A stretch of 22,211 bases of DNA from UBA5359 sp028699365 [NCBI: bacterium] (lineage in GTDB: Bacteria; UBP13; UBA5359), in assembly GCA_028699365.1 (NCBI GenBank), contig JAQVUQ010000003.1, positions 1 through 22,211 of the forward strand. Reading direction: 5' to 3'. Below, piece after piece: positions 15,923-22,211 of this stretch. The notes under the pieces are model-generated. The model saw only the letters and a program-made list of their open reading frames with translations, was not told the origin of the DNA and searched no databases. Both the position numbers and the translations under genes were made by a program. The stretch's first letter is position 1. The number at the start of each line of letters is the position of its first letter.

Positions 15923-15928
15923 CCGCAG

Positions 15929-17053
15929 TTAATGCATCCCGAACATCTCTTCCTTGAGATCGAGATAGTATAGATAATCTTCGGGGGGTACATTCGGCGG
16001 GCAGCGATGGTCGCAGAAGGGGATGTACCCTCCCCGTTCTACAAGCGGCACAAGGGTTTCAAGATATGCCTTGATGGCTTCTTTTCCGTTTCCAAGCTGT
16101 ATCTTGTCCACCCCTCCCATGATGCGCAGCTCTTTGCCGTACTCCGCCAGGAGCTCCGCAGGGTGGGCGCACCCGTTGACTTCAAACGGGAAGAGACAGT
16201 TTATGCCGCCTTCCATGAATCCTTTCAATATGGGCCTTACATCTCCGTCGCAGTCCGTGTAACATATGTCTATCCCGGCCGTCTTCAGCTTCTTATCGAT
16301 GCGCTTGTACCTGGGCACTACCACATCGTTGAAGAAGTTTACGGAGACTATAGGGCCGTTCTTAAAGCAGATGTCCTCCCAGCCGCTTGCATAGTCGAAG
16401 TCTATATGCGGGAGTACCTGCTCCAGGAAGTCTTCTGCCATGACGCAGGCGGTCTCCACCATGTCTTCCACCATATCCGGATAGTCATAGCAGGCATAGG
16501 CAAGTCCCTCAAAAGTAAGCATATTCCTGACTCTGCCTATCATGGAGCCGCAGTGCACCCCGAGAGGATAGTCTCTGTCCGACGGATGCTGTGCCTTCAG
16601 TGCCTCTATATCCACTATGCGGTCCGGATCGTCTCTGCGGAGGCGTTCTTCCTTGCATCTCTTCCAGTCATCCGGGGTGACTACGGTTGCTTTAACATAG
16701 TGCGGTATGGTATCGTGTCCGTCCTTGGGCACTTCGGCCAGAAGACCGTCTCCATTCATGAGGATCCTGGTGGTCTCCGTCTCTTCTATTGCCGTTTCAG
16801 GGAAGGCGGGATTGAGCCATATGTTTCCTCCTACCGCCTCTATCCTGTCAAAGCTGAAGAAGGCATTGGCCTCTGCTTCGCTGGTGATTCCGTTCTCAGT
16901 GAATATGGACCACTCCGAGTAGTTCTCTATCCAATAGCCGAACTCCATGTTGAAGCACCGGTCTACCGGTCTGTAGTGCATCTGATTGTTGAACCTTTTA
17001 CGATCCGTCATGGTGCCCTTCCACTTGGGCCTGCACGGTGCAATATTCTTCAT
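15929..17053 (-). CDS. uroporphyrinogen decarboxylase-superfamily (URO-D) protein
   Basis: This 374-residue protein has the URO-D/methyltransferase fold: TDRKRFNNQMHYRPVDRCFN at the start, DFDYASGWEDICFKNGPIVS in the middle, YTDCDGDVRPILKGFMEGGI, IMGGVDKIQLGNG, and a C-terminal CDHRCPPNVPPEDYLYYLDL. It is not a haem-pathway HemE. It belongs to the large set of uncharacterised URO-D homologues found with carbohydrate genes, a superfamily that also contains corrinoid:methyl-acceptor methyltransferases. ATG 17053 has GAGGAG at some distance. The ATG 14 codons later (MTDRKRF) has GGAAGG closer and matches the usual family start, so the true start is uncertain. Its 3' end is 6 bases from btuB (convergent). 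It is divergent from an AraC regulator that probably controls it. Confidence 0.85.
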   Translation of the reverse strand: MKNIAPCRPKWKGTMTDRKRFNNQMHYRPVDRCFNMEFGYWIENYSEWSIFTENGITSEAEANAFFSFDRIEAVGGNIWLNPAFPETAIEETETTRILMNGDGLLAEVPKDGHDTIPHYVKATVVTPDDWKRCKEERLRRDDPDRIVDIEALKAQHPSDRDYPLGVHCGSMIGRVRNMLTFEGLAYACYDYPDMVEDMVETACVMAEDFLEQVLPHIDFDYASGWEDICFKNGPIVSVNFFNDVVVPRYKRIDKKLKTAGIDICYTDCDGDVRPILKGFMEGGINCLFPFEVNGCAHPAELLAEYGKELRIMGGVDKIQLGNGKEAIKAYLETLVPLVERGGYIPFCDHRCPPNVPPEDYLYYLDLKEEMFGMH

Positions 17054-17085
17054 GGCAGTCTTACTCCTCTCTGGACTGTATCTTC

Positions 17086-17193
17086 ATAATATTGAGATGA
17101 TTCAAAACACATCTATCGGCAACTAATTTCATTTTAAGCATCAATCAGTGGCTTTACAAGACGAAGATCTTGATATATTCTGGATAATATTGA
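17086..17193. promoter_or_regulatory. divergent control region with direct repeats and an araC-gene promoter
   Basis: ATAATATTGA occurs twice in direct orientation, at 17086-17095 and 17184-17193, one copy near each divergent start. AraC-family proteins commonly bind direct repeats. A candidate promoter for the AraC gene is TTTACA (17153-17158), a 17-base spacer, and TATTCT (17176-17181). The second repeat lies just after that -10, which would suit autorepression. Binding is inference. Confidence 0.4.
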
Positions 17194-17211
17194 TTACATA
17201 TCGGGGCGCTT

Positions 17212-18015
17212 ATGGAAAATATTCTTTCAGGCACACACTGTACTCCCTCGGCAGACAGCAGAGCGCTTGCAGCCTGGGTGGCAGGAGTAGGACATTACAT
17301 CACGAAAGAACATATCCTCAGGAACAGAACAATAGATGAGTATGTGATGATATATTGTACTGATGGTGTCGGCAAGTGCGCCCTGGGAGATACGGAGTAC
17401 GAAGTTCGAGCCGGGGACATATTCCTTTTACCGCCGCATATCGTTCATTCGTACAACTGCGATCCCATCCTGGGCTGGGAGATCAGATATATGCATTTTG
17501 CCGGAATGTACGCAGAAAAGCCCGTTATATTAGCAGGTTTTACTACACGGCAACCGGTCATACACCTTGGGGTTCATGAAGACATTGTGGAGAGGTTCCA
17601 ACGGATATTAACAATTATCGATCAAAAAGAGATCCACTACAGCCTTGATGCTTCCTGCGAGCTTATCGTTCTCCTGGCGGCAATTCGCAAGCTCTCAGGC
17701 GAGACTATGGCACGAGGACTCTCCGGTTTCAAATCAGTAGACTGGCAGGTAAACAGCCTCGATGATCTTGCGGCGGAAATGGGCTCCTCAAAATGCCATT
17801 TCATCCGCCAATTTAAGCGCGCCACGGGAATCTCGCCGTGGCTTTACATCCTGCGCCTGAAGGTAGACAAGGCAAAGGAACTCCTTCTTGACCCCCGGAA
17901 CTCCGTTGCAGACGTAGCACGCATAGTAGGCTTCAGCGATCCTAACTATTTCTCGCGCGTTTTCAGCAAAACGGCAGGAATCTCTCCAAGCGCGTTCCGG
18001 AGGAATTATCTTTAG
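17212..18015 (+). CDS. AraC-family transcriptional regulator
   Basis: This intact 267-residue DNA-binding protein has an N-terminal cupin sensor (about 35-110, with YEVRAGDIFLLPPHIVHSY, a typical AraC ligand-binding strand) and a C-terminal double helix-turn-helix. HTH1 is SLDDLAAEMGSSKCHFIRQF. HTH2 is SVADVARIVGFSDPNYFSRV, followed by GISPSAFRR. ATG 17212 has only a modest GGGGCG upstream. It is transcribed away from the URO-D-like gene, so that gene is the likely target. The effector cannot be read from the sequence; cupin-type AraC regulators usually sense sugars or their derivatives. Confidence 0.9.
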   Translation: MENILSGTHCTPSADSRALAAWVAGVGHYITKEHILRNRTIDEYVMIYCTDGVGKCALGDTEYEVRAGDIFLLPPHIVHSYNCDPILGWEIRYMHFAGMYAEKPVILAGFTTRQPVIHLGVHEDIVERFQRILTIIDQKEIHYSLDASCELIVLLAAIRKLSGETMARGLSGFKSVDWQVNSLDDLAAEMGSSKCHFIRQFKRATGISPWLYILRLKVDKAKELLLDPRNSVADVARIVGFSDPNYFSRVFSKTAGISPSAFRRNYL

Positions 18016-18056
18016 GCTGCCCACAAAACAGTACCAAATCTGCTCCCGGCAAATTG

Positions 18057-18127
18057 TTGCAATTATTCATGGACAGCCCTTAGAAAAATTGCAAATTACA
18101 CTTTACAAAAAATTGAAAAAATTGCAA
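18057..18127 (+). repeat. three TTGCAA motifs at 32-33-base spacing in an AT-rich tract
   Basis: TTGCAA occurs at 18057-18062, 18089-18094 and 18122-18127. The second and third copies share a longer context (GAAAAATTGCAAA and GAAAAAATTGCAAA). The spacing is about three helical turns, so all three would face the same side of DNA. It may be a regulator-binding array or simply an AT-rich direct repeat. Confidence 0.4.
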
Positions 18128-18148
18128 AGTAGACCTACCAATTTTTGA

Positions 18149-18277
18149 AAAGGGCGTGCCGATCTCTACGGATGTCACAAAGCCGTTGTCGTAACCGGTG
18201 ACGAATTGCGCCGGATAGAGGCAGGCGACCTCTCCATCCTGCTGATGCCGGCCTGGCTTCTGTTGCTCCTGCTGTAA
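18149..18277 (+). other. possible 3' gene remnant
   Basis: One frame is open after a stop at 18146-18148 and reads KGRADLYGCHKAVVVTGDEL, then RRIEAGDLSILLMP with a Leu-rich end before TAA. It lacks a start or ribosome site. The composition looks coding and the end is hydrophobic, but I do not recognise it. The remainder of 18016-18285 holds only the TTGCAA array. Confidence 0.25.
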
Positions 18278-18285
18278 ATGTCCTC

Positions 18286-18317
18286 TTGAAACAGACGGGC
18301 ATATAATGTAATATTAC
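18286..18317 (+). promoter_or_regulatory. promoter and palindromic operator of the arsR-type gene
   Basis: TTGAAA (18286-18291) and TAATAT (18309-18314) are 17 bases apart. The perfect 10-bp palindrome GTAATATTAC (18308-18317) covers the -10, and its flanks extend the symmetry partly. Transcription should start near 18320, only a few bases before the ATG at 18324. ArsR-family repressors usually bind such palindromes over their own promoter. Confidence 0.6.
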
Positions 18318-18323
18318 GATATA

Positions 18324-18614
18324 ATGGCTGACAGAGAGATCACATACGATATCGAAAAATACGAGGAAGCGGCCGAGATGCTCAAGGCTCTGGCGCATCC
18401 TACCCGGCTGCGCATAGTGGAAGGCCTGATGCGGGACGAGTGCAACGTATCTCATATGATCGAGTGCTTGGGTATGCCCCAGGCCACAGTCTCACAACAC
18501 CTCAAGGTTCTGCGTAGCGCCCGTATAATCAAGGGCAGAAAGAGCGGTCTGCAGGTCTGCTATTCCGTGATCGACGACAAGGCCAGGGAGATAGTGAAGC
18601 TTCTCTTTTCTTGA
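18324..18614 (+). CDS. ArsR-family transcriptional regulator
   Basis: This 96-residue winged-helix protein has the ArsR core: AEMLKALAHPTRLRIVEGLM, then CLGMPQATVSQHLKVLRSAR as the recognition helix, a beta-wing GRKSGLQVCYSV, and a dimerising end. The segment ECNVSHMIEC places Cys, His and Cys next to the site where classical ArsR repressors hold the ELCVCD metal site, so thiol, metal or redox sensing is possible but not shown. No Shine-Dalgarno precedes the ATG, and the predicted transcription start is about three bases upstream, so the mRNA is probably leaderless. The radical SAM gene starts 110 bases downstream in the same direction and is the likely target besides itself. Confidence 0.88.
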   Translation: MADREITYDIEKYEEAAEMLKALAHPTRLRIVEGLMRDECNVSHMIECLGMPQATVSQHLKVLRSARIIKGRKSGLQVCYSVIDDKAREIVKLLFS

Positions 18615-18636
18615 ATTGTACGGAATAAAAAGCGAT

Positions 18637-18732
18637 ATGTTCCCTGGTGGGCTGCCAGGCATACCTATTCCGGTAATTGATAGGCCGCAAGCGAATAGAA
18701 AATTTCCAAAAGGTAAAGAGACGGATGCATAA
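18637..18732 (+). CDS. candidate 31-aa peptide overlapping the radical SAM start
   Basis: Between the ArsR-type gene and the radical SAM gene, ATG 18637 opens 31 codons beginning MFPGGLPGIPIPVIDRP and ending in KGKETDA. Its TAA (18730-18732) lies inside the radical SAM gene, giving an 8-base overlap. It is rich in Gly and Pro at the front and in basic residues later. The ribosome site (GGAATAAAAAGCGAT) is weak. Peptide-modifying radical SAM enzymes often sit next to a short precursor gene, so it deserves notice. Chance is a fair alternative. Confidence 0.3.
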   Translation: MFPGGLPGIPIPVIDRPQANRKFPKGKETDA

Positions 18733-20149
18733 TCAAACAGATACTCTTTTGCAGTTGGCTTCCGGCATCAGGCTGCGACGGGAGCATTTCGGCGGGATAG
18801 TCTTTAATCCGGCTACCGGTGAGGTAGTCGATCTTGACCGGGAGGCTTTTCTTCTGCTGACGGCCATTGGAAATGAAAGCTTCGTCCGTGAGGAAAGCCT
18901 GTTAAAACGGTTTGCAGCAGGTTCCGGATATAAAGCGGACGATGCGATTGGAGTAATCCGCCGGCTCCTACAACTGAGAATTTTGCGCAGGATGAAGGCT
19001 GCTGCAGTGGATGGCCGGCAGCAGCCGCCCGTCCGGAGTGCCTGTCACGGTATTGCTGTCCGGAGCGAGTTGATACCGGAATCGCAGGAGACATTATGGC
19101 CCTCCGAGCCTCATCTGAGCGCACCGGTAACGATCCACTGGGCCGTTACTTATCGTTGTGCTTCGGAATGCCCCGATTGTTATGCCGCCCGTCATCGGAA
19201 ACAGGGGTTTGAAGAACTCGGCAGAGAAGAAGCCTTGTGCCTGATAGACAGAATTTCGGAATGGGGTGTATTCCAGTTGGCGCTGGGCGGCGGTGAACCG
19301 TTGCTTCGTCCCGACCTGGCCGATATAGCAGAGCGTGCTGCCGGCAATAAGCTGGTGGTGCATGTTACCACCGGCCTGGACAACATCGACGACGAAACCC
19401 TCGATAAGCTGGCAGCCGGTGTCACCTGTTTGCAAACGGGCATCAAGCCTCACCTTTTACTGGAGCAACCGGAACGGCTGTCGCATTTCATGGATGCTGC
19501 AAAGCAAAGGGGTTTTCATTCAGGCGTTAACCTGATGCTAAACAACACCGTGATCGAGAACTTTGAAGAGATTATCGGTCTCCTTGTTGCCGCCGAAGTT
19601 GTCGCCGTGACGTTGCTCCGATATAAGCCCCCTGCCGATATTTCGCGCTGGAGGAATGAGAAGCCGCACTCCGAAGTGCTTCAGACCTTTGAAAGAACTC
19701 TGACAAGCGTTGTTATGCGGCATCCGGCCCTGCAGGTCCGCGTCGATTGCGCGCTCAGCTTCCTGCAGCGCAGTCTGCCTGAGGATAAAGCCGGGGCTTG
19801 CGGGATCAGAGGCTGTGTTGCCGCCGACAGGGTTGCGGCTCTGTCGCCCGATGGCTCCGTCTACCCCTGTTCGCAACTGGTCTATCCCAGGTTCAGGGCG
19901 GGAAATATCCTGACGGATGATCCGGCCCGGTTGTGGTCCCGGTCCGAGGTGCTGGAGAGATACCGTTTTTTCCGGACAACCCGGTCTTTCAGGGAGAGCA
20001 ACTGCGGCGACTGCGCGGTTAAGTATCAGTGCGGAGGGTGCCGGGTCTTTGCCGGTGACGCTGTCGGCGGCGATCCGGGCTGCCCGGAGGTTCTTTCCCG
20101 TCTTTCTTATCCTGAATGGTTGTCGCTTTTCGATCAGCAGCATATGTGA
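18725..20149 (+). CDS. PqqD-fused radical SAM/SPASM protein
   Basis: This 474-residue iron-sulfur enzyme has three parts. Residues 5-95 are a PqqD-like peptide-recognition domain (GIRLRREHFGGIVFNPATGE, VVDLDREAFLLLTAIG). The radical SAM core has CASECPDC (C145, C149, C152; CX3CX2C) and GGGEP (188-192). The C-terminal SPASM domain has C359, C364, C382, then CGDCAVKYQCGGC (C427, C430, C436, C439) and C453, enough for two auxiliary 4Fe-4S clusters. Such proteins install cross-links or other changes in ribosomal peptides. I chose ATG 18725 over the in-frame TTG 18677 because AAGGTAAAGAG precedes it and the recognition domain starts just after. The gene order suggests control by the ArsR-type regulator and linkage to the tailed proteins downstream. 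The substrate is unknown. Confidence 0.88.
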   Translation: MHNQTDTLLQLASGIRLRREHFGGIVFNPATGEVVDLDREAFLLLTAIGNESFVREESLLKRFAAGSGYKADDAIGVIRRLLQLRILRRMKAAAVDGRQQPPVRSACHGIAVRSELIPESQETLWPSEPHLSAPVTIHWAVTYRCASECPDCYAARHRKQGFEELGREEALCLIDRISEWGVFQLALGGGEPLLRPDLADIAERAAGNKLVVHVTTGLDNIDDETLDKLAAGVTCLQTGIKPHLLLEQPERLSHFMDAAKQRGFHSGVNLMLNNTVIENFEEIIGLLVAAEVVAVTLLRYKPPADISRWRNEKPHSEVLQTFERTLTSVVMRHPALQVRVDCALSFLQRSLPEDKAGACGIRGCVAADRVAALSPDGSVYPCSQLVYPRFRAGNILTDDPARLWSRSEVLERYRFFRTTRSFRESNCGDCAVKYQCGGCRVFAGDAVGGDPGCPEVLSRLSYPEWLSLFDQQHM

Positions 20150-20185
20150 AGATTACTGTTTATTATGTGAGGGAGGGGCATCAGC

Positions 20186-20791
20186 ATGAAAGTAATCAGT
20201 GTCAACAGAGGCTTTACGGCAGATCACAGTTCGACATCCTATGAGTTTCTGGCGGTGGATCGTTTGCTCAGCCAGGAAGAGAGAAGCAAGGTAGCTTCGT
20301 TATCCAGACGGGCGCAGCCAACATCCCGGAAGGTGTCGTTTATCTATCATGCCGACGGCTACGATATTCCCGGCGGCTGGGAGCCGCTGATGCGTGATTA
20401 TTACGACGTCATGTTTTCGGAAAGCTACGACTGGTGGCTGTTGGCAATGGCCTTTGACGCGGCGCCTGAGCAGCAGGCTGCCATCGGGGAATACGAGTTT
20501 GACGGTATAGAGGATATGGGAGTAGATATTACCTTTTACGGTACCCGGACGATTGTGACGATCCACTGCCGGCTTGATATGGAGATAGCCCATGACATCG
20601 AGCTGTTCCCCTTGCTGACCGATATCCGCCGGCAGCTTGTGGAAGGCGATTACCGGGCGCTTTACGCGGTATGGGAAGAGTACGGCTATGAAACGGAGGA
20701 CTCCCGGGACAAGGAACCGCCGGAGCCGCCGCATAAGGATACGGGGGAAGACCTGGTCGAAACGCTCTATAGTATGCTGGCAGAGCCTTGA
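20186..20791 (+). CDS. uncharacterised protein with EFLAVDR N-terminus and acidic Pro-rich tail
   Basis: This intact 201-residue cytoplasmic protein starts behind GAGGGAGGGG. The N-terminus FTADHSSTSYEFLAVDRLLS, then YHADGYDIPGGWEPLMRDYY and ESYDWWLLAMAFDA, resembles from memory a widespread uncharacterised family that begins YYEFLAIDRPLT and has a later RADL-GD-RALYLGW stretch; here the counterpart is RRQLVEGDYRALYAVWEEYG. The last 40 residues (YGYETED, EPPEPP, DTGEDLVETL) are acidic and proline-rich and recur at the end of the next frame. It lies 36 bases after the radical SAM gene in the same direction. It could be the substrate or partner of that enzyme; no catalytic motif is visible and I assign no function. 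Confidence 0.75.
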   Translation: MKVISVNRGFTADHSSTSYEFLAVDRLLSQEERSKVASLSRRAQPTSRKVSFIYHADGYDIPGGWEPLMRDYYDVMFSESYDWWLLAMAFDAAPEQQAAIGEYEFDGIEDMGVDITFYGTRTIVTIHCRLDMEIAHDIELFPLLTDIRRQLVEGDYRALYAVWEEYGYETEDSRDKEPPEPPHKDTGEDLVETLYSMLAEP

Positions 20792-20793
20792 TT
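20672..20793 (+). repeat. 122-bp direct repeat, copy 1 (encodes acidic C-terminal tail)
   Basis: Bases 20672-20793 align without gaps to 21245-21366. I count 19 differences in 122 (about 84% identity), and both copies end in the same GAGCCTTGATT including the stop. The first 31 bases are identical. Copy 1 is the 3' end of the 201-residue protein gene. Confidence 0.85.
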
Positions 20794-20835
20794 CCGGGCT
20801 CAATACGGCGCCAGGCTGATACCCGGCCCGGCGGA

Positions 20836-21364
20836 ATGGCGGAGCAGGAGTTGTACATTGAAGAAATCCAGGAAGAAATCCAACAAATCGAACTGTCCGC
20901 GCAGATGGCGTATGAATCGTCAGCGACGACTGCAGGCGGCTCCAGCCTGGATAAGCACCTATGTTGGTAAGGACATTGCCCGGGGATACCAGCGATGGTT
21001 TCATACCGACAGGGTGTGTGCTCTTGTAGAACTGAAAGCATGCGGTGTTCCGATTCCCGAGGATCAGATAAAGATTGCCCGGCAAGATCAGAAGAGGTTG
21101 CAAGAGGAACGAGCCAGATCCAGAAGAGCCAAACGAAAATCGGCACAGCAACCGCTTGAAGGGTTTGTCGATCAAGTCGAGCAAACTGACTACTTAGCCT
21201 ATATAGCCGGCTATACTTCCTGGGGCATACCTTACGGCATTACGTGGGAAGAGTACGGCTATGAAACGGAGGACTTCTATGACACAGAACCGCCGGAGCC
21301 GCCGTATGAGGATACGGGGGAAGACCTGATCGAGGCGCTCCACGATATGTTTCCGGAGCCTTGA
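20836..21364 (+). pseudogene. frameshifted second tailed protein
   Basis: ATG 20836 opens a frame reading MAEQELYIEEIQEEIQQIEL, then SAQMAYESSATTAGG, which looks like real coiled-coil coding sequence but stops at 20970. In the next frame, coding-like text begins near 20935 (PAWISTYVGKDIARGYQRWF, DRVCALVELKACGVPIPED, RLQEERARSRRAKRKSAQQ, IAGYTSWGIPYGITWEE) and runs to the stop at 21362-21364. The two parts fit as one protein broken by a frameshift around 20925-20940, or as a fusion of two pieces. The last 40 residues are copy 2 of the acidic tail. I recognise no assigned function. Neither frame has a good ribosome site. A programmed frameshift is possible, but I saw no slippery motif. Confidence 0.55.
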
Positions 21365-21366
21365 TT
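21245..21366 (+). repeat. 122-bp direct repeat, copy 2 (acidic tail)
   Basis: This is the partner of 20672-20793, offset by 573 bases. It begins at TGGGAAGAG, the codons for Trp-Glu-Glu that both upstream proteins already reach (AVWEE and ITWEE), so the junction could have formed by recombination at this short shared sequence. Synonymous as well as coding changes separate the copies. Confidence 0.85.
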
Positions 21367-21393
21367 TTGTAATTCAGGTAAGAGGTACAGCAA

Positions 21394-21498
21394 GTGATCA
21401 CCGTCTTCCCGAAGGGGAGGGAAAAAGGTGGAGGGGTACATTCCATGCCTGAAAAACCAATGCTGAAGAAACCTTCAAGCTGTTTGCATCCAATATGA
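21394..21498 (+). CDS. candidate 34-aa ORF between the tailed gene and rhuM
   Basis: GTG 21394 follows AGAGGT at a normal distance and opens 34 codons: MITVFPKGREKGGGVHSMPE, then KPMLKKPSSCLHPI. An internal ATG (21445) would give the last 17 codons. It is basic and has one Cys. I do not recognise it and chance is quite possible. The remaining gap up to 21530 holds only the ribosome site of the next gene (AGAGGAG). Confidence 0.25.
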   Translation: MITVFPKGREKGGGVHSMPEKPMLKKPSSCLHPI

Positions 21499-21530
21499 GC
21501 GTGAAAGTGCTGTAAGAGGAGCGAGACGAT

Positions 21531-22211
21531 ATGGCAAAGAAAAAGAAAAACGAAATTACAATTCGCAGCTCCGCCGCTGAGTATCTGACTTTTGTTTCAT
21601 CAACCGGCGGTAGCAACGATAGCATTGAAGTCCGATATGAGGATGAGAATATCTGGATAACCCAGAAAATGATGGCGACATTGTATGGCGTGGAAACACA
21701 TACGATTAACTATCATATAAGAAAGATTTTTTCGGATTCGGAGATGCAGGAAGGTTTAGTTATTCGAAATTTTCGAATAACTGCCGCCGACGGCAAGACT
21801 TACGACACCAAGCACTACGCCTTGCAGATGATTATTGCTATGGGCTTCAAGGTCAACTCTGACCGCGCTGTGCAGTTCCGCAAATGGGTCAATCAGATTG
21901 CCAAGGACTATACGATAAAAGGCTGGGTTATCGACTCGGAGCGTATGAAAAACGGCGGCTCACCGCTGACAGAGAAATATTACGAGGAACTTTTAGAACA
22001 AATTCGCGAAATACGTCTGTCCGAGCGGCGGTTCTATCAAAAGATCACGGATATATATTCAACCTCTCTTGACTACGATAAAGACGCGAAAACCACCAAG
22101 GAGTTTTTCGCCAAGGTTCAGAATAAGCTCCATTACGCTACCCATAAGCAGACGGCGGCGGAAGTCATTTATAAACGCGCAAATGCAGACAAAGAGCACA
22201 TGGGGCTTACC
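21531..22211 (+). CDS. RhuM-family protein, partial (C-terminus outside window)
   Basis: From ATG 21531, behind AGAGGAGCGAGACGAT, the frame is open for 227 codons to the right edge. It reads EVRYEDENIWITQKMMATLY, VETHTINYHIRKIFSDSEM, RNFRITAADGKTYDTKHYAL, then MGFKVNSDRAVQFRKWVNQI, the hallmark of the RhuM (Salmonella pathogenicity island 3) family. Full-length members have roughly 330-350 residues, so about a third is missing. The WITQ-MA-LYGV segment looks like a DNA-binding helix-turn-helix. RhuM genes are patchily distributed and common on islands and near phage-type or defence genes; their role is unclear. The sequence is more AT-rich than the cobalamin genes, consistent with transfer. 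Confidence 0.88.
   Translation, partial: MAKKKKNEITIRSSAAEYLTFVSSTGGSNDSIEVRYEDENIWITQKMMATLYGVETHTINYHIRKIFSDSEMQEGLVIRNFRITAADGKTYDTKHYALQMIIAMGFKVNSDRAVQFRKWVNQIAKDYTIKGWVIDSERMKNGGSPLTEKYYEELLEQIREIRLSERRFYQKITDIYSTSLDYDKDAKTTKEFFAKVQNKLHYATHKQTAAEVIYKRANADKEHMGLT

Noticed and set aside
16007-17089. A plus-strand open frame of 360 codons
   Set aside because: It is antisense to the URO-D-like gene, which matches a known family along its whole length.
18057-18127. CRISPR-like repeats
   Set aside because: Only three hexamers recur, without repeat-length conservation or spacers of array type, and no cas genes are present.
18677-18724. An upstream TTG start for the radical SAM gene
   Set aside because: The ATG at 18725 has a better ribosome site and fits the start of the PqqD-like domain.

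Overview
The window (22,211 bases) is dense bacterial DNA of moderately high GC. A TonB-dependent outer-membrane receptor with a signal peptide implies a two-membrane envelope. The carbohydrate genes and gene remnants (GH78 rhamnosidase, fucose-isomerase-fold protein, DUF2961, prepilin-type proteins, Gfo/Idh/MocA, URO-D-like protein) recall polysaccharide-degrading Armatimonadota or the Planctomycetes-Verrucomicrobia group. That placement is an inference from gene content. I saw no rRNA, tRNA, CRISPR array or IS transposase.

Region 1 (1-3612) is a deoxy-sugar module. A fucose/arabinose isomerase-like gene, cut by the left edge, lies on the minus strand behind a 68-codon ORF. Divergent to them is an intact GH78 alpha-L-rhamnosidase-like gene.

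Region 2 (about 3640-8200) is a chain of broken, truncated and fused genes, all on the plus strand: an AraR-like regulator with an internal deletion, a prepilin fragment, a glycosidase-to-beta-helix chimera, beta-sandwich pieces, a Gfo/Idh-to-pectin-lyase chimera, and a DUF2961-to-cyclase chimera. The simplest reading is a co-directional carbohydrate cluster eroded by many internal deletions. It is bounded by a minus-strand DUF4143-type AAA ATPase whose start is preceded by a 61-bp near-palindrome.

Region 3 (9579-15922) holds housekeeping and cobalamin genes. A monocistronic isocitrate/isopropylmalate dehydrogenase-family gene has its own sigma70-type promoter and ends in a perfect 17-bp hairpin. 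That hairpin's right arm is exactly the spacer of the next promoter. This second promoter drives a cobalamin riboswitch, a 25-codon leader ORF coupled to cobC, then cobU, cobS, cobT and a BtuB-like receptor. Together these give corrinoid uptake plus lower-ligand (nucleotide loop) assembly, under feedback by B12.

Region 4 (15929-18015) has a URO-D-superfamily gene, convergent with btuB and divergent from an AraC-type regulator, with direct repeats between the two.

Region 5 (18050-22211) is accessory. A nearly leaderless ArsR-type regulator with a palindrome on its -10 is followed by a PqqD-fused radical SAM/SPASM protein, overlapped at its start by a 31-codon ORF. Next come an uncharacterised protein and a frameshifted second gene that share an 84% identical 122-bp 3' tail, a 34-codon ORF, and a RhuM-family gene cut by the right edge. 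The ArsR/PqqD-rSAM/tailed-protein cluster is the best candidate for an undescribed peptide- or protein-modification system.
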